A DNA stretch of 64,000 nucleotides from Annona cherimola (taxonomy: Eukaryota; Streptophyta; Magnoliopsida; Magnoliales; Annonaceae). A program made the translations under genes and the position numbers. The notes beneath the pieces were generated by a model, which did not search any database, had not been told where the DNA came from, and worked only from the letters and a program-made list of their open reading frames with translations. Positions 22,845 through 33,831 of this stretch are shown here, piece after piece (the first letter of the stretch is position 1; each line of letters starts with the position of its first letter). Location of the stretch: positions 60,441,174 to 60,505,173 of the forward strand of contig CM059975.1 in NCBI GenBank assembly GCA_030490835.1. Reading direction: 5' to 3'.

Positions 22845-24200
22845 AGCTGTCAAAGCTCATTTTGTATTTAATTTAAATGGTACTTTAAGAGAAACATGTA
22901 AATCTGCATAAGTTTTGCATTAATTTTCATCATTTATGTATTTCATCTATTGTGGGTAGTTTTCATGTACTTTAGTTGAATTCAATGCAAATCATATCAT
23001 CTTAGGTTATTGTTATTGCATTAGATCATTTAGGATGACATTTACTTGTTTTGTGTCTTTTGTTGCAGGAAAAGATGGTGGCTAACTCATAGATTTCATG
23101 CCAAAGTGATGAGAAAAGAAATACATTGCACACAAACTTCATAATTTAAGGTAGAAAGTTGGCACTCAGGTGCCAAAATCTGGTGCCCCGACCTTAGGCA
23201 AACACCATAGCAGAATTTTTCAGAAATGAGCAGGCAGCATGGCTTCGAGAAAGTTGGCACCTTGGTGCCGGCTTGTTGGTGTCGCGACACCAATCCCTAT
23301 GCTTGTTTTCTCACACGTGTCAACATCCATTTGCAAGGAGTAATAAATGCATCTTTTAGGTTTGAAGCAAATAGCCTAGGGGGCTTGAAGGAGAGCTAAG
23401 AGGGGGAGAAAAGAAAGGGCTCCAAGACAAAGAAGAGAATCAAGTGGAGAATCAAGCTTAGACATTGAAAAAAAACTGAGTTTCATCTTCTCTTTCATCT
23501 CTTCTCTTATTTTTCTTTATACTCTTCTCTTGGGATGTATTTGAATGTGGTTATGATGGGATTTTTTATTATGTTCATGGGCTAACACTTGTGGTGGGAT
23601 GTTATGATGATCTTAAACTCATAAATGATATTAAATGGTTTCTTTGTGCTAAAATGAAAATTAGATGTTGTTGTAACTTGTGTTGTGTGAGATTACCTTT
23701 ACATATTGTGCTAATACTTCTACAAGCTTAATCACCTTGTAGATTGATGTAATATCTGGATTTATGCTTGGAAAAGTAAGATTTAGATGAGATCCATATG
23801 TAAAGCATATATTTTCGGTTGGTTGTGGTGGTTGTATGTTAATATAGATAGAAATATACCTATTAACTTTATGTGATCATGTTTAGGTTATATACAAATC
23901 AACCTTATTTTATTCCATTGCATGAGAACATAGCAATTGACTAAAACATAGTTAGATTTATATGTGTAAGAAGACATGTATAAATATAAATAAACCTATA
24001 TCAGTAACTCTCTACACAACTAATTAAAAATATGAATTTAGCATAGTCTTGAGTCAAGGAATTTATGACTCCCATATATCTAATCTTCCCTTGGAAATCT
24101 CTATCAATTGTTACATTATCACTAGTACTTTTAGTTAATTTTCCTTGTTGAAGTTTAAATTGTCCAATTAACGAAAATGTTTATCCAATTTAACAATTCG
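22845..24200 (+). mobile_element. Putative LTR or non-autonomous element fragment (J)
   Basis: No coding sequence is seen. The start TGTCAAAGCTCATTTTG and the middle (TTTTGTTGCAGGAAAAGATG near 23060) have the layout of long plant LTRs. It carries three GC-rich palindromes: GGCACTCAGGTGCC (23161), GGCACCTTGGTGCC (23256) and TTGGTGTCGCGACACCAA (23276). The nested solo LTR at 19541 has GGCGCC palindromes in a similar place after a 'ttgcagga' box, so the two may be distant relatives. It separates two parts of copia element K. The edges are uncertain. Confidence 0.45.
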
Positions 24201-24236
24201 TAATTGGCAAAGGAAATTTTTCTTAGCAATGCAATT

Positions 24237-24381
24237 TGACTGTTTCACTTCAAATTTAAAATCCTAACTTCAAACATGAAATCAAATATGTTAGTCCTTT
24301 GAATACTCTCAAATTTTGGTTGTTAATCATCAAAATATGGATGATCCTTGATTTGCAAGTTATGAAATTGAGTTCACAACA
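24237..24381 (-). mobile_element. SIRE-family LTR terminal fragment
   Basis: It ends ATTGAGTTCACAACA like the other SIRE LTRs and aligns through TTGTTAATCATCAAAATATGG back to CTAACTTCAAACATGAA, matching LTR G at about 48425-48576. Only the terminal 145 bp remains, abutting element K's protease region on one side and element J on the other. Confidence 0.7.
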
Positions 24382-24389
24382 ACTCTGCT

Positions 24390-24840
24390 TTAGTTGCTTT
24401 CTAAAATGGTTTCCTCATTATTTTTCCAGTTATATAAATTTTTATAAATAGATAAGTTAATTTTAACAAGTGGGCCTAGATTGCCTTCTCTAATTAATAT
24501 ATTCATTTTCTCTTGTCTAATGCGACCCAAGCTATCATACCATAAATTTGCATTAATAAACGCATCAGAAGATGTAATAAATGAAAAAACCATCACTTAA
24601 TATGAACATTTTGTAATCAATATCCAAAATTATAAAATTATTCTTAATTAAACCTGATCTAAAATACATTGTTCCCAATGTTATGTAAACACAATCATCA
24701 CAAAAATTTAAAGAAAAACTTAAATTAAGAAGAGATGAAATAGAAACTAAATTTCGTTGAATCTCTAGTGCATATAAGACATTGTGCAGTAGTAGGGTCC
24801 AACTATCACACAATTCAATTTTTAGGTTCCTATCCCTTTA
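24390..24840 (-). pseudogene. Ty1/copia protease to GAG-pre-integrase fragment, element K
   Basis: Two adjacent frames on - join as one domain. The upstream frame (24565-24813) reads LLHNVLYALEIQRNLVSISS, typical of the protease-to-integrase link. The downstream frame (24390-24596) reads LWYDSLGRIRQEKMNILIRE, where LWHxRLGHI is the GAG-pre-integrase motif; the key His residues are changed to Tyr and Arg. One stop or shift separates them. The sequence differs from B's version, so this is a separate copia lineage. Confidence 0.75.
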
Positions 24841-25265
24841 ACTTCCATCTTGAAGTTATTATTTTTCATGTATATTTACCTTGTTGTAAATAAGATTGGA
24901 CAATACTTCATAAAGGCACCATAGTCTTTAGATACATGGTCAATTGCTTTGCATCTATAATCTACAAAGGATACAATTCAATTAACATGACCAAGCTACA
25001 TACATAAATAAAGGTAGGAGTACGAGTAGAGTTGAGCAATACTTTCTTTGGTTGAGTGCAGTTACGAGCAAAGTGGATTAACTTGCTATAATTTTAGTAT
25101 TTGGCCTTAGTTTTGTCCTTCTTTTCTCCATGCTTACCTTGCTTATGCTGAACTTTCTTAGCCTTTTGTAGATTCTAATTGTACTTCCCCCTTTCTTGAA
25201 GAACTTTCAGCTCCCCCTACACTTAAAACATGAGGTTCTACAAGTACCGAAACTAGCCATATAAA
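24841..25265 (-). pseudogene. gag: Ty1/copia gag C-terminal fragment, element K (first part)
   Basis: Decayed - frames contain a lysine-rich and Ser-rich tail (GGAESSSRKG near 25210, SMEKRRTKLRP near 25110), as in the basic linker around the gag zinc knuckle of Tork-type copia. No intact CCHC is readable. The frame is cut at 25265 by the gypsy element and appears to continue at 40388. Confidence 0.45.
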
Positions 25266-28200
25266 TGTGGCGCCCCAACCCGAGTGTCACAACATGAGCC
25301 TTACTGTTTATTAATTGGTAAACATGACCAGGACTGTTACCCTATCACACGACGGGATTATAACATAAATATCCATTTATAATTTACTCCACAAGAGTTT
25401 ATCTCATGACACTTAGTCATTTATGCACTATATTTCTCATTATAGCAATCAACAAGTTCAGATTTAAATATTCAATATTTATTTTCTACACATAATTTCC
25501 ATCATAAAAATTAAAACTTCATAACATTCATGTCATGTTAAAATAAACATACATCACCCATCATCAATTTTTTTGAACAATTTGACATATTCCAATCCAC
25601 ATCACACATCAACAGTGTATAATCCCACATAGATGCAACAAGTTTGCAAACATTCATTCCATAGTACATTACCATTCATATAGATGCTTACAAAGGGATA
25701 CAAAACTTATATTTCTTCATTTAATCTGCGCTACTTCCTCCATAGTGATCTTGCACCTGTCTTAGGATTTAGAAAATAAATTTTGAGTATTAGCTCAGTA
25801 AGCAAGCTGGATAATTTTCAGGAAATAATATTTAAGCAAAGTTTTCCATATATAAACATTTTTGAATAACCAACATCATAACCAACATGGGTATATCATG
25901 AAAAATATAAATGCATTTTTTATCAACATAATATGAACATCATATGATGGTACTCTAGGCGACCATCCTATTATCCTGCTCCCATTTTAGGAATGGCACA
26001 GCCGGCCTTTGGCCTATTTTAGTGACTTAGTCACACTAGAGGGGGGACAACCGATTCGCTTACACCTCTTAAGTGGACCTAGTACCTTCTTCACTATGAA
26101 CATAAACATGCTAGCATGATTTTCATGAATAACAATTAAACCATAATTTCTCAATCTCATCTTCATGAAACAATGTTCAAGTCATTTTGCAAGAGTTATA
26201 GGGATGACCCTCCTTAAATAATTACAGAAGCATTTAAACATCCATTTGCAAGATATATTTCAAAGCATTTAAATATCAATTTGTAATATATTGTCAACAT
26301 TTTAAGAAAGCAAGTTTTTCAAAAGTTTGCTTGCTTGTCTGAATTCACTTCAGTCTCTTTCTTCAACTTTTTCCTTGCCTTTGCCTATATACATGAGAAT
26401 GATATTTTATTCATTCCATGTGCTTGTACATCTTATAGTTTTCCAACCCACTTAAATTTACATCAACTTGCTTAACCCACTTTCTTTCAAGTTAGGTTTC
26501 AATTTTTCAATTCACACATTGGTATGACATATGCTTCTATAGCAACCATTCTTTACATTTTTAATACCCTTATTTAGGGTAATTTTTCCACATTCATTAC
26601 AACTATTAAATTAACTCAACATATGGAAGTTTCACACATCCCATTTATCATTTAACAGTGATTTTTTACATTTTCACATTGGTTCTCATTCAAGGCACTT
26701 ACTTATCAGATAGGGCTGCTAATTTTAATCCAAAATTTTTGAGATTTTATAATTTTTCCAAAAAAGCCCTATCTTTTATCATTTTACAACATTTTCCTTT
26801 CATTTTTATATTTTAGCCAATCATACTTGATCATTTCCCATTCTTGCAATCCATATCCTTCATGTGCCCTCTCTTAGTCACACATACATCATGTGATAAT
26901 CAAGTTTATATGAAACAGAATTTTTCCTTCCATTTTTGCCTAATTTAGACACTTATTTTGCACATAATTTAGGGTATAATCATGAAATTAAAACTCATAA
27001 ATCAAATTACTCAAAACAGCAACTTTCCCTCCATACTGTCCACTTTGGACGTCCACATCATTGATGCCCTATAATAGATTTTTACATTTTTATTTTCAGC
27101 CCTTTGTACATCCTCTCATGATCCATATTTAGGATATTTTACCCTCATAATCACCCATATAAGTTGTTGTTTCAGTCATGCACCAATTCTACCTTAAATA
27201 AGTAAAATTTTCATCAAGTTGTCAACCCTAAGTTTCACCCTTCTAAGGTTCGTTAAACATGCTTGGTTTAACATATATTAAACATGGAAACATCTCACAT
27301 AATCCATTCATGACATATGCTCAAAACAGCAACATTAAATGGAAATATATAAAAATTCCGGCATGGTGCACTGTTGTAAACAACTCTAACTTCATATGTA
27401 GCCTTCTTGAATGCTTAAATTGAATCTTCTCATTCATTTAACATTTAATAACCCTATCAAAGGCTTCATAAATCATCCCTTAACATTCATAATGAATCAA
27501 ATTTATGATTCATTGATTGAGCTAGAAAACTTGGAAATTATCAAATCAAACTTGGTTTAATACCTACTTGTGATTGTGTAGTTTTGCTTCCACCTTGCCT
27601 TGCTTGTTTCCTCCTCTTTCTTCTCTTTTTTTCCTCATTTTCCTTCTTTTTTTCTTCCTTTCTCCTATTATTTGGAACATCCAACTGCTGGACCCTTAAG
27701 TTTTTTTTTCCTTCAAAGTTGTCTAAAATGGGACGTGCAAGCTGCCCTCACTTCTCCTTTTATATTAATGCCTTTAACCCTCATAATTTCCACCTTTTCT
27801 TGAGGTTTAATAATGTTCATATTTATCCCCATTGAGTTGTCATATTTTACCCATGTAAATACCATTTTTACATAATTTTTAAAACACAAAAAAATTTGCT
27901 CAAATTTGTCCAACAAGCTGTCCACATGAGCACGTCCAACCATGCCCCAATTTTGTCATTTTGTGGCCTCAAAAGGCTTCCGAAATCCCATGCATTGAAC
28001 ATCCCTTCCATACAACCCATTTTCATGTTTTTTTATTTTTAAAGATCATAAAATTTTCTCTAAAATCCCATCTTATGACACCTCAAATAAGGCATTAAAC
28101 ACATTGACTTTTCATTAAATGAGAAGCCACTTTTTGAAGCAAAAAGTCAAAGAATTTTGTTCATAAGTGATTCAACATTTTCTTATGAGATTTAGCTTAA

Positions 28201-28710
28201 TCAAAGTCATCCATGTGATAGGCCATCTCGTTTTAGCCATCCACAAAAAAATTCATCTCAAAATGACCTTTCTAGTGCAAGTTATGAGCATTTGAAAATG
28301 CCTCTTAAATTTTGATAAAATTAAATAATTATCACCCTAATTTAATCATGATTAACATAATCCATGCCATTCATGAGGTAGAGCATATCAACATGTGCTT
28401 ACCATTCAAATTTCACGTTAATCTGCCTTATGGGAGTCAAGTTATGACTTTTCAAACAATAACCTCATTAATGCCATAATTATCATCAATTTAATCATAA
28501 TTACTGAAATAATTAACCATGTCACGTCATCATTTCCTATACCTCATTTGGTCTCTTTGTACTCATTAACCTACATTGAGCTAAGGTGATCAATTTAATC
28601 ACCTTACTTAATCAATTGCTGTAATCTCAATCATTCAATTGAATCATACAATTAACCATAATTAAATGCCTAAATTACATGTATGGGTCTCAAATGTTCT
28701 TGGTATCACA
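25266..28710 (-). mobile_element. 3' LTR of the gypsy element
   Basis: On + it runs from TGTGGCGCCCCAACCCGAG to TTGGTATCACA, 3445 bp. In the sense direction the leader signals are: TATAAAAGG near 27765, donor CACAA|GTAGGTA at 27567, acceptor ATGTATAG|GCAAAGGC at 26385, a second donor position that is mutated (AGACAAGC at 26338), and acceptor AAGACAG|GTGCA at 25757. The forward ORFs at 27584-27835 lie over a T-rich leader tract and are not genes. Confidence 0.85.
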
Positions 28711-28726
28711 ATCATCCCCTCTTATA
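28711..28726 (-). other. Polypurine tract of the gypsy element
   Basis: On - the bases next to the 3' LTR read ATAAGAGGGGATGAT, a purine tract primed for plus-strand synthesis. It lies directly before TGTGATACC. Confidence 0.7.
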
Positions 28727-28759
28727 AAAAGTTTCATTCCAAAACCATCTACTTTTCAA

Positions 28760-29753
28760 ACAATTGGGGTTATTTACTTTCAACTTCATCTCGTAATTCC
28801 CAAGTAGCTTTGTTTATGAAATATCGATTCCATTGAACCTTAACATACTCGATTTCTTGATTCCGAAGCTTTTGTACTTTATGATCCAAGATCTTGATTG
28901 GTCTTTTCTCATAATTCAGATGATCTTGAATTGATAAATTTTCCATTATTAGAATATGGGTGGGGTCTGGGATATATTTCCTGAGCATAGAAACATGAAA
29001 CATGTTGTGTACTAGGGCTAAGGTCGGAGGTAAGGCTATCCTGCATGCTAATTTTTCAATCTTCTCCAATACTTCAAATGACCCAATATATCTGGGATTC
29101 AGTTTACTCTTTTTCCCAAACCTTGTAACTCCTTTGAATGACGTGACTTTGATAAATACATGCTCGCCAACTTGGATATTCAAATTCCTTCTTTTGCAAT
29201 CTGTGTAATTCTTTTACCGACTCTGAGCTGTGAGTATACACTGGCATATCACTTGCACTTTGTCTAGCATTCGTTCGGACAAGTTTGGGGTTAACTTCCT
29301 CTCTCTAACCTCATCCCAATTTAATGAGGTTCGACATCTTCGCCCATATAACACTTCAAAAGGGGTCATTTGAATACTTGCTTGATAGCCATATTGTAGG
29401 CAAACTCAGCTATAGAGACATATTCATCCCATGATCCTTCGAACTCTAATGTGCACATCTGGAGAATATCCTTGATAATTTGATTCACCTACTCCGTTTG
29501 TCCACCAGTCTAGGGATGAAATGCAGTGCTAAACTTGAGTTGTGTACCTAGAGTTTGGTGCAAACATTTCCAAAATCAAGATGTGAAAGTCGAATCTCAA
29601 TCGAACACTATTGATTTCAGCACTACATGGAGACGTACAATCTCCTTATAGTACACTTTGGCTAGCCTTTCCGTAGAAAAATTCCTCTTTATGGGTAAGA
29701 AATGTGCAACCTTTGATAATCAATCCACTATTACCCATATGGAGTCTTAGATA
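28760..29753 (-). pseudogene. int: Ty3/gypsy integrase remnant with chromodomain-like C-terminus
   Basis: The N-terminal zinc finger is missing. On - the core starts at DSIWVIVD (29750), then KVAHFLPIKRNFSTE near 29680, FSTAFHP and TGGQTE near 29510 (TDGQTERV type), and FEGSWDEYVSIAEFAY near 29430. The C-terminal frame 28770-29183 reads VFIKVTSFKGVTRFGKKSKL, PRYIGSFEVLEK, VFHVSMLRKYIPDP-like sequence, and ends LRNQEIEYVKVQWNRY then ATWELRDE. The last block is the short chromodomain-like tail of Tekay-type chromoviruses, thought to guide integration to heterochromatin. Stops occur in the core. Confidence 0.82.
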
Positions 29754-30344
29754 TCGGAGTTGTGCCCAGTATGACATCGATCACCATGTCCATCTCCCTT
29801 TCTAAAGGTAACTTTGTTAATTCTTTTGAAGAAACATCTGGAAGCTCTTTAACCACCGAAATTTGATCTATTTCCACTTTTTTTCTTTCATTTACACTAA
29901 TTGATACCAAATAAGCTTGACATTGTTAGCGAACCATCTTGGCCGCCTTCATGGATGATATCAGTATAGTAGAATTATCAGGCTACCTCAGTTTGTGAAT
30001 AGTGATATTTCTATCTGAAGCTGCTTCGAATTGACATCGAACTCCGTCATTGACAACAGGATTAAGTCTGCCTCTAATATCATGAACCTTATCCTAATCG
30101 AATATGCCTTACATACTTGGCTAGTACTAGCTAACCTGTACATAGGGGTTTCTACATGAATTATTTTATTTGTTTCCTCTATGGGTAGTGCATGTGTGGT
30201 TACATATTGGTAGGCTATAAATGAGTGGGTAGCACCAGAATCAAACAAAGCTACTGCAGAATTTTTTAGAATATAAACCATACTCGTAACCACCTTTTCT
30301 TCTTGCTCCCATGACTTCGTACGAGTTAACGCATGCACGTGCAC
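29754..30344 (-). pseudogene. Ty3/gypsy protease plus N-terminal stub of RT
   Basis: The frame 29988-30344 on - is an aspartic protease with the catalytic motif LFDSGATHSFI near 30235. It is followed in decayed frames by the linker to RT: ELPDVSSKELTKLPLERE (complement of about 29870-29800), then GTTPISKTPYG ending at 29750. In intact relatives this point (PISKAPYRMAP) opens RT. Here the text jumps straight to integrase DSIWVIVD, so all RT palm and RNase H sequence is gone. Confidence 0.8.
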
Positions 30345-31684
30345 TGAGTTTGTAGAAGTACCCTATAGGTTAGTAGTCGTAGTTAGCCTTGCCTGGGCTG
30401 GTCTTCCTCACCCTTATGCCGTTGTACTTTATTTGGACAATTCGGGGCAATATGTCATACTTGGTCACAAATAAAATACTTGATAACCTTTGCTTTCCTT
30501 GTTCCACACTCTTTAGCTATATGACCCATCTGCCCACACTTAAAACATTTATTCAATCCTTTCAAACATTCTCCTAGGTGGCTCTTTTGGCACTTTTTAC
30601 GGAGTGGGGAATTTTTCTTCTGAGGGATGCCTTTTCCGTTCCCCATTCCTCCTTTTTTACTCTTTTCCTTTCCTGTTTGTGCTTCCTTAACACCCGGGCT
30701 AAAATATTTATGTCATTGTCTCAACTCTTGAGTTCTCAATGCCTCTACCTCTAATGCTCTTGCCCTTTCAAGACTCGATGCGTAGTCCTTAATTAGCAAA
30801 GGTGCAAGGCTCTCCCTTAGATATGACCTCAGTCCTTGTTGAAATCTTTGTGTCTTATTTTCTGGCACATTGGCTATCCATGGCATATATCTCACTAAGA
30901 CATTGAACTTTGTGGCATATCTAGTGATTAACATCCTTCCTTGATATAATCGTTCAAACTTAATTACCTTCTGACTTTGGAGTCCTAGTAGAAGGTATTC
31001 CTTATTGAACTCCTCAACAAAGGTCTACCAAGTCACTTCCTCCGGGTGTGGCATAGTGATCAATATTGTCTCCCACCACTCATAAGCATCTTTAGCTAGC
31101 AAATAAGTGGCACATAAGACCTTCTGCCTATCATTACATGGAGATATTCTAAATAATTTCTTGATCTCCGTCATCCATTGATCAGCCTGAATGGGGTCAA
31201 GTTCGCCTAAGAACTTAGGAGGACGTTGAGCCAAAATGGTATTGATGGCCGTTCTATCTGCTTCTAATATATGATTCTCATCTCCCATCAGTGCCAGTGT
31301 GCAGGTAGGATTAGCCGTTTGTGTGGATCTTTCTCTCTCATTGCCACCCAACTGCGCTTGCTAAGTCCTTTCCCATAAGCCTAAGATTATATCCGCAGTC
31401 TGGGTTGCCCATTCTCGAGTAGCCCGCTGCATGGCCTCCTTTACAGCCGCAACGACCCTTTCCTCAATCATCCTTGCCTATCTCGTCTCATTTTCATTTT
31501 CAATATTCGGTTCCAGGCTTATGTTTTCTTGTTGTTGACGAGTCCTTGGGTTTTTCCCTCTTGGTCCTGGTCTAGGTCATTTAGATCTATTACTTGTTTC
31601 TCCTTCTTCATGCTGACTTGGAATTTCATCATCGGATATTACCTTTCCTTTGTTCTGTTTAATTCTTGCTCTTGTATTAACCAT
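30345..31684 (-). pseudogene. gag: Ty3/gypsy gag remnant
   Basis: The start codon is the complement of 31682-31684, opening MVNTRARIKQ, a common gypsy gag start. The capsid reads PPKFLGELDPIQADQWMTEI near 31195 and YLLAKDAYEWWE near 31085, matching the retrotransposon gag domain (PF03732 type). A further helix-rich block (30713-30934) includes FQQGLRSYLRESLAPLL. The zinc knuckle CFKCGQMGHIAKEC near 30530 is an intact CX2CX4HX4C. A few stops separate these frames. It is close to full length (about 440 codons). Confidence 0.85.
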
Positions 31685-32166
31685 GTCACTTTTGCTATAT
31701 TTAAAAATACGTTAACGTAGCTTTCATTTATGATTAAGGTTCAATCATATCAGGTATATACCATCATCATTCAATTAATTCATCATAACTACATCAATTA
31801 TCATAGTGCAATACCGTCATGTCAATCTTAATCATTTATTAACATAAACATTCATAACCATTCTTTTCACACATTCATGATTTTCAAGCATAACAACTTC
31901 ATATATACATCAAACATCCATACATTCACATAATTAAACATTCCATCTTATAAACAAAAGTTTCATCACATCGCCATATAATACATTCATATACATATAG
32001 AAAATCCATCTTGAAACCAATGTTTCACCAAACCATAATGTACATATACATATCACAAAATAAAGGAAACCTTCACCATACCCATCTACTACCTCCTACC
32101 CCTTAGGTAACGCCTACAACTAGGTGGCACCTGTGTAGGCTCATCTGTAATAGTGCTAGTATCGGA
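31685..32166 (-). other. Spacer between extra ORF and gag
   Basis: About 0.48 kb of AT-rich, largely non-coding DNA rich in 'catcatta' and 'ttcataa' words. No motif is recognised beyond low-complexity runs. Confidence 0.5.
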
Positions 32167-32860
32167 TCAGTCGGGGAGATTTTCATTATCACTATCATCA
32201 TCACTTTTTTCTTCAGGTTCGATGAACTCCTCTACAGGATCATCATCATCATCATTTTCACTCCCCATGTCTATAGATCCACCATCACTTTCTACCACCC
32301 TCAATATATGCTCATCGGGGCAAGGTGAAGGAGGCTCTTCCACTATACGCTAACCTTGAGCACGATACTGCTCCCGTGCTCTCACAACTTCCCTTTCTTT
32401 CTGGTCTATTCTCTCATAACTCATTCCGTGTCGGAATGTACATAGTCATTGGCAAATCGATACCATGGGCCACGATCCAGGGGTGTAGGAGTGGGTATCT
32501 GATCTCAGAAAGCCTGAAGCTCTCTAGCATTAACCTGATCTGTAGGTACACAAGGGAATGGCCGTGAGTGAGGCCAAGGAGCTAGTAGGACCTCAACTCT
32601 AGGAGCCCTACTGTGGACTCTCCTGGATTATATCCATTCTGCATGTAGTGGAGGTAGGGTTCGCCGTCATTTTCCTTCCTGATCGGTGGTGGAGGGTATG
32701 TGTGGTGATAACCTAGTGGGATATGTGTGCTAAAAGAAACACCTTGTTGTGATGCCCACCATCTATGAACATTCTCCTCTATTCTACGTCTTTTTTGCTC
32801 CTCCTTTATTTTCCTCCTCATCTCCTTGAGACTCATTGTAGCTTTCCTACTGTCCACCAT
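32167..32860 (-). pseudogene. Extra ORF between 5' LTR and gag, unknown function
   Basis: Read on -, a frame opens at 32860 (MVDSRKATMS), has a strongly basic helix (LKEMRRKIKEEQKRRR) and a Trp/Pro segment (VHRWWASQQG, YHHTYPPPPIRKE). After an in-frame stop at 32582 it continues recognisably (HPWIVAHGIDLPMTMY near 32460). One frameshift near 32424 leads into SYERIDQKEREVVRARE, another stop, then an acidic tail holding five Asp in a row and EEFIEPEEKSDDDSD, ending at a stop at 32167. The total is about 230 residues. I do not recognise the family. The sense is the same as gag. A coding origin is supported by the continuous biased composition; the product is unknown. Confidence 0.55.
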
Positions 32861-33010
32861 CTATTTTTTAAAACATAGCAAGTTAGCTATATTTTACAAC
32901 CATAATAATACAAATCATCTTCACATAACATAGCAATCAGCATATAATCACATATGTTTCATCAATTTCAATCTATCTCCATACTTAGTATATTTCCTCA
33001 CCTATTTACT

Positions 33011-33029
33011 AATCCATGCTCTGATACCA
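33011..33029 (-). other. Primer binding site of the gypsy element (tRNA-iMet)
   Basis: On - it reads TTGGTATCAGAGCATGGATT, an exact match to the common plant tRNA-iMet primer site TGGTATCAGAGC. It sits 5 bp inside the 5' LTR edge and fixes orientation. Confidence 0.9.
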
Positions 33030-33034
33030 AGCTC

Positions 33035-33831
33035 TATGGAACCCCAACCTAAGCGTCACAATATGAGCCTTACTCCGGATCGTTTATTGATTGATAAACA
33101 TGAGCAAGATTGTTATCCTGTCACATGGCGAGATTATAACATGAATATGCATTTATAATTTACTCCACAATAGTTTGTCTCATGGCACTTAGTCATTTAT
33201 GCACTATATTTCTCGTTATAGACATCAACAAGTTCTATTATAAATATTCAACGTTTATTTTCTACACATCGTTTCCGTCATAAAACTTAAAACTTCATAA
33301 CATTCATATCATATTAAAATATACATACATCACCCATCATTAATTTTTTTTAGCAATTTGACATATTCCAATCCACATCACACATCAACAGTGTATAATC
33401 CCACATAGATGCAACAAGTTTGCAAATATTCATTCCATAGTACATTACCCTTCATATAGATGCATACAAAGGAATACAAAACTTATACTTCTTTATTTAA
33501 TCTGCACTTCTTCTTCCGCAATCATCTTGCACCTGTTTTAGGGTTTGGAAACCAAATCATGAGTAATAACTCAGTAAGCAAGCTGTATAATCTTCAGGCA
33601 ATAATTTTCAAGCAAAGTTTTCCTTGTATGAATATTTTTGAAAAACTAACATCATACTAAACATGGGTATATTATGAAAAACGAAAATGCATTTTTTTAT
33701 CAACCTAATATGAATATCATATTATACTATGCTAGCTGGCGACCATCCCATCATCCTGCTCCCATCTCAGGGAGGGCGCCGCCGGCCTTTAGCCTATTTT
33801 AGCGATTTGGTCACGCTAGAGGGGGACAATC
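33035..33831 (-). mobile_element. 5' LTR of the gypsy element, inner part
   Basis: It starts TATGGAACCCCAACCTAAGC, aligning with TGTGGCGCCCCAACCCGAG of the other LTR; the terminal TG has become TA. By eye this part differs from its partner at roughly one base in eight. It breaks at CAATC (33827-33831), the target duplication of the nested solo LTR, and resumes at 37765. Confidence 0.82.

Noticed and set aside
27584..27835. Forward hydrophobic ORFs (and their copies at 36441 and 39270)
   Set aside because: They fall on T-rich sequence in the gypsy-type LTRs, opposite the purine-rich exon 1 leader, recur only because the LTR recurs, and overlap in two frames.
32153..32353. Ser-rich forward ORF of 66 residues
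   Set aside because: It is the antisense of the acidic Asp/Glu tail of the extra gypsy ORF on -.
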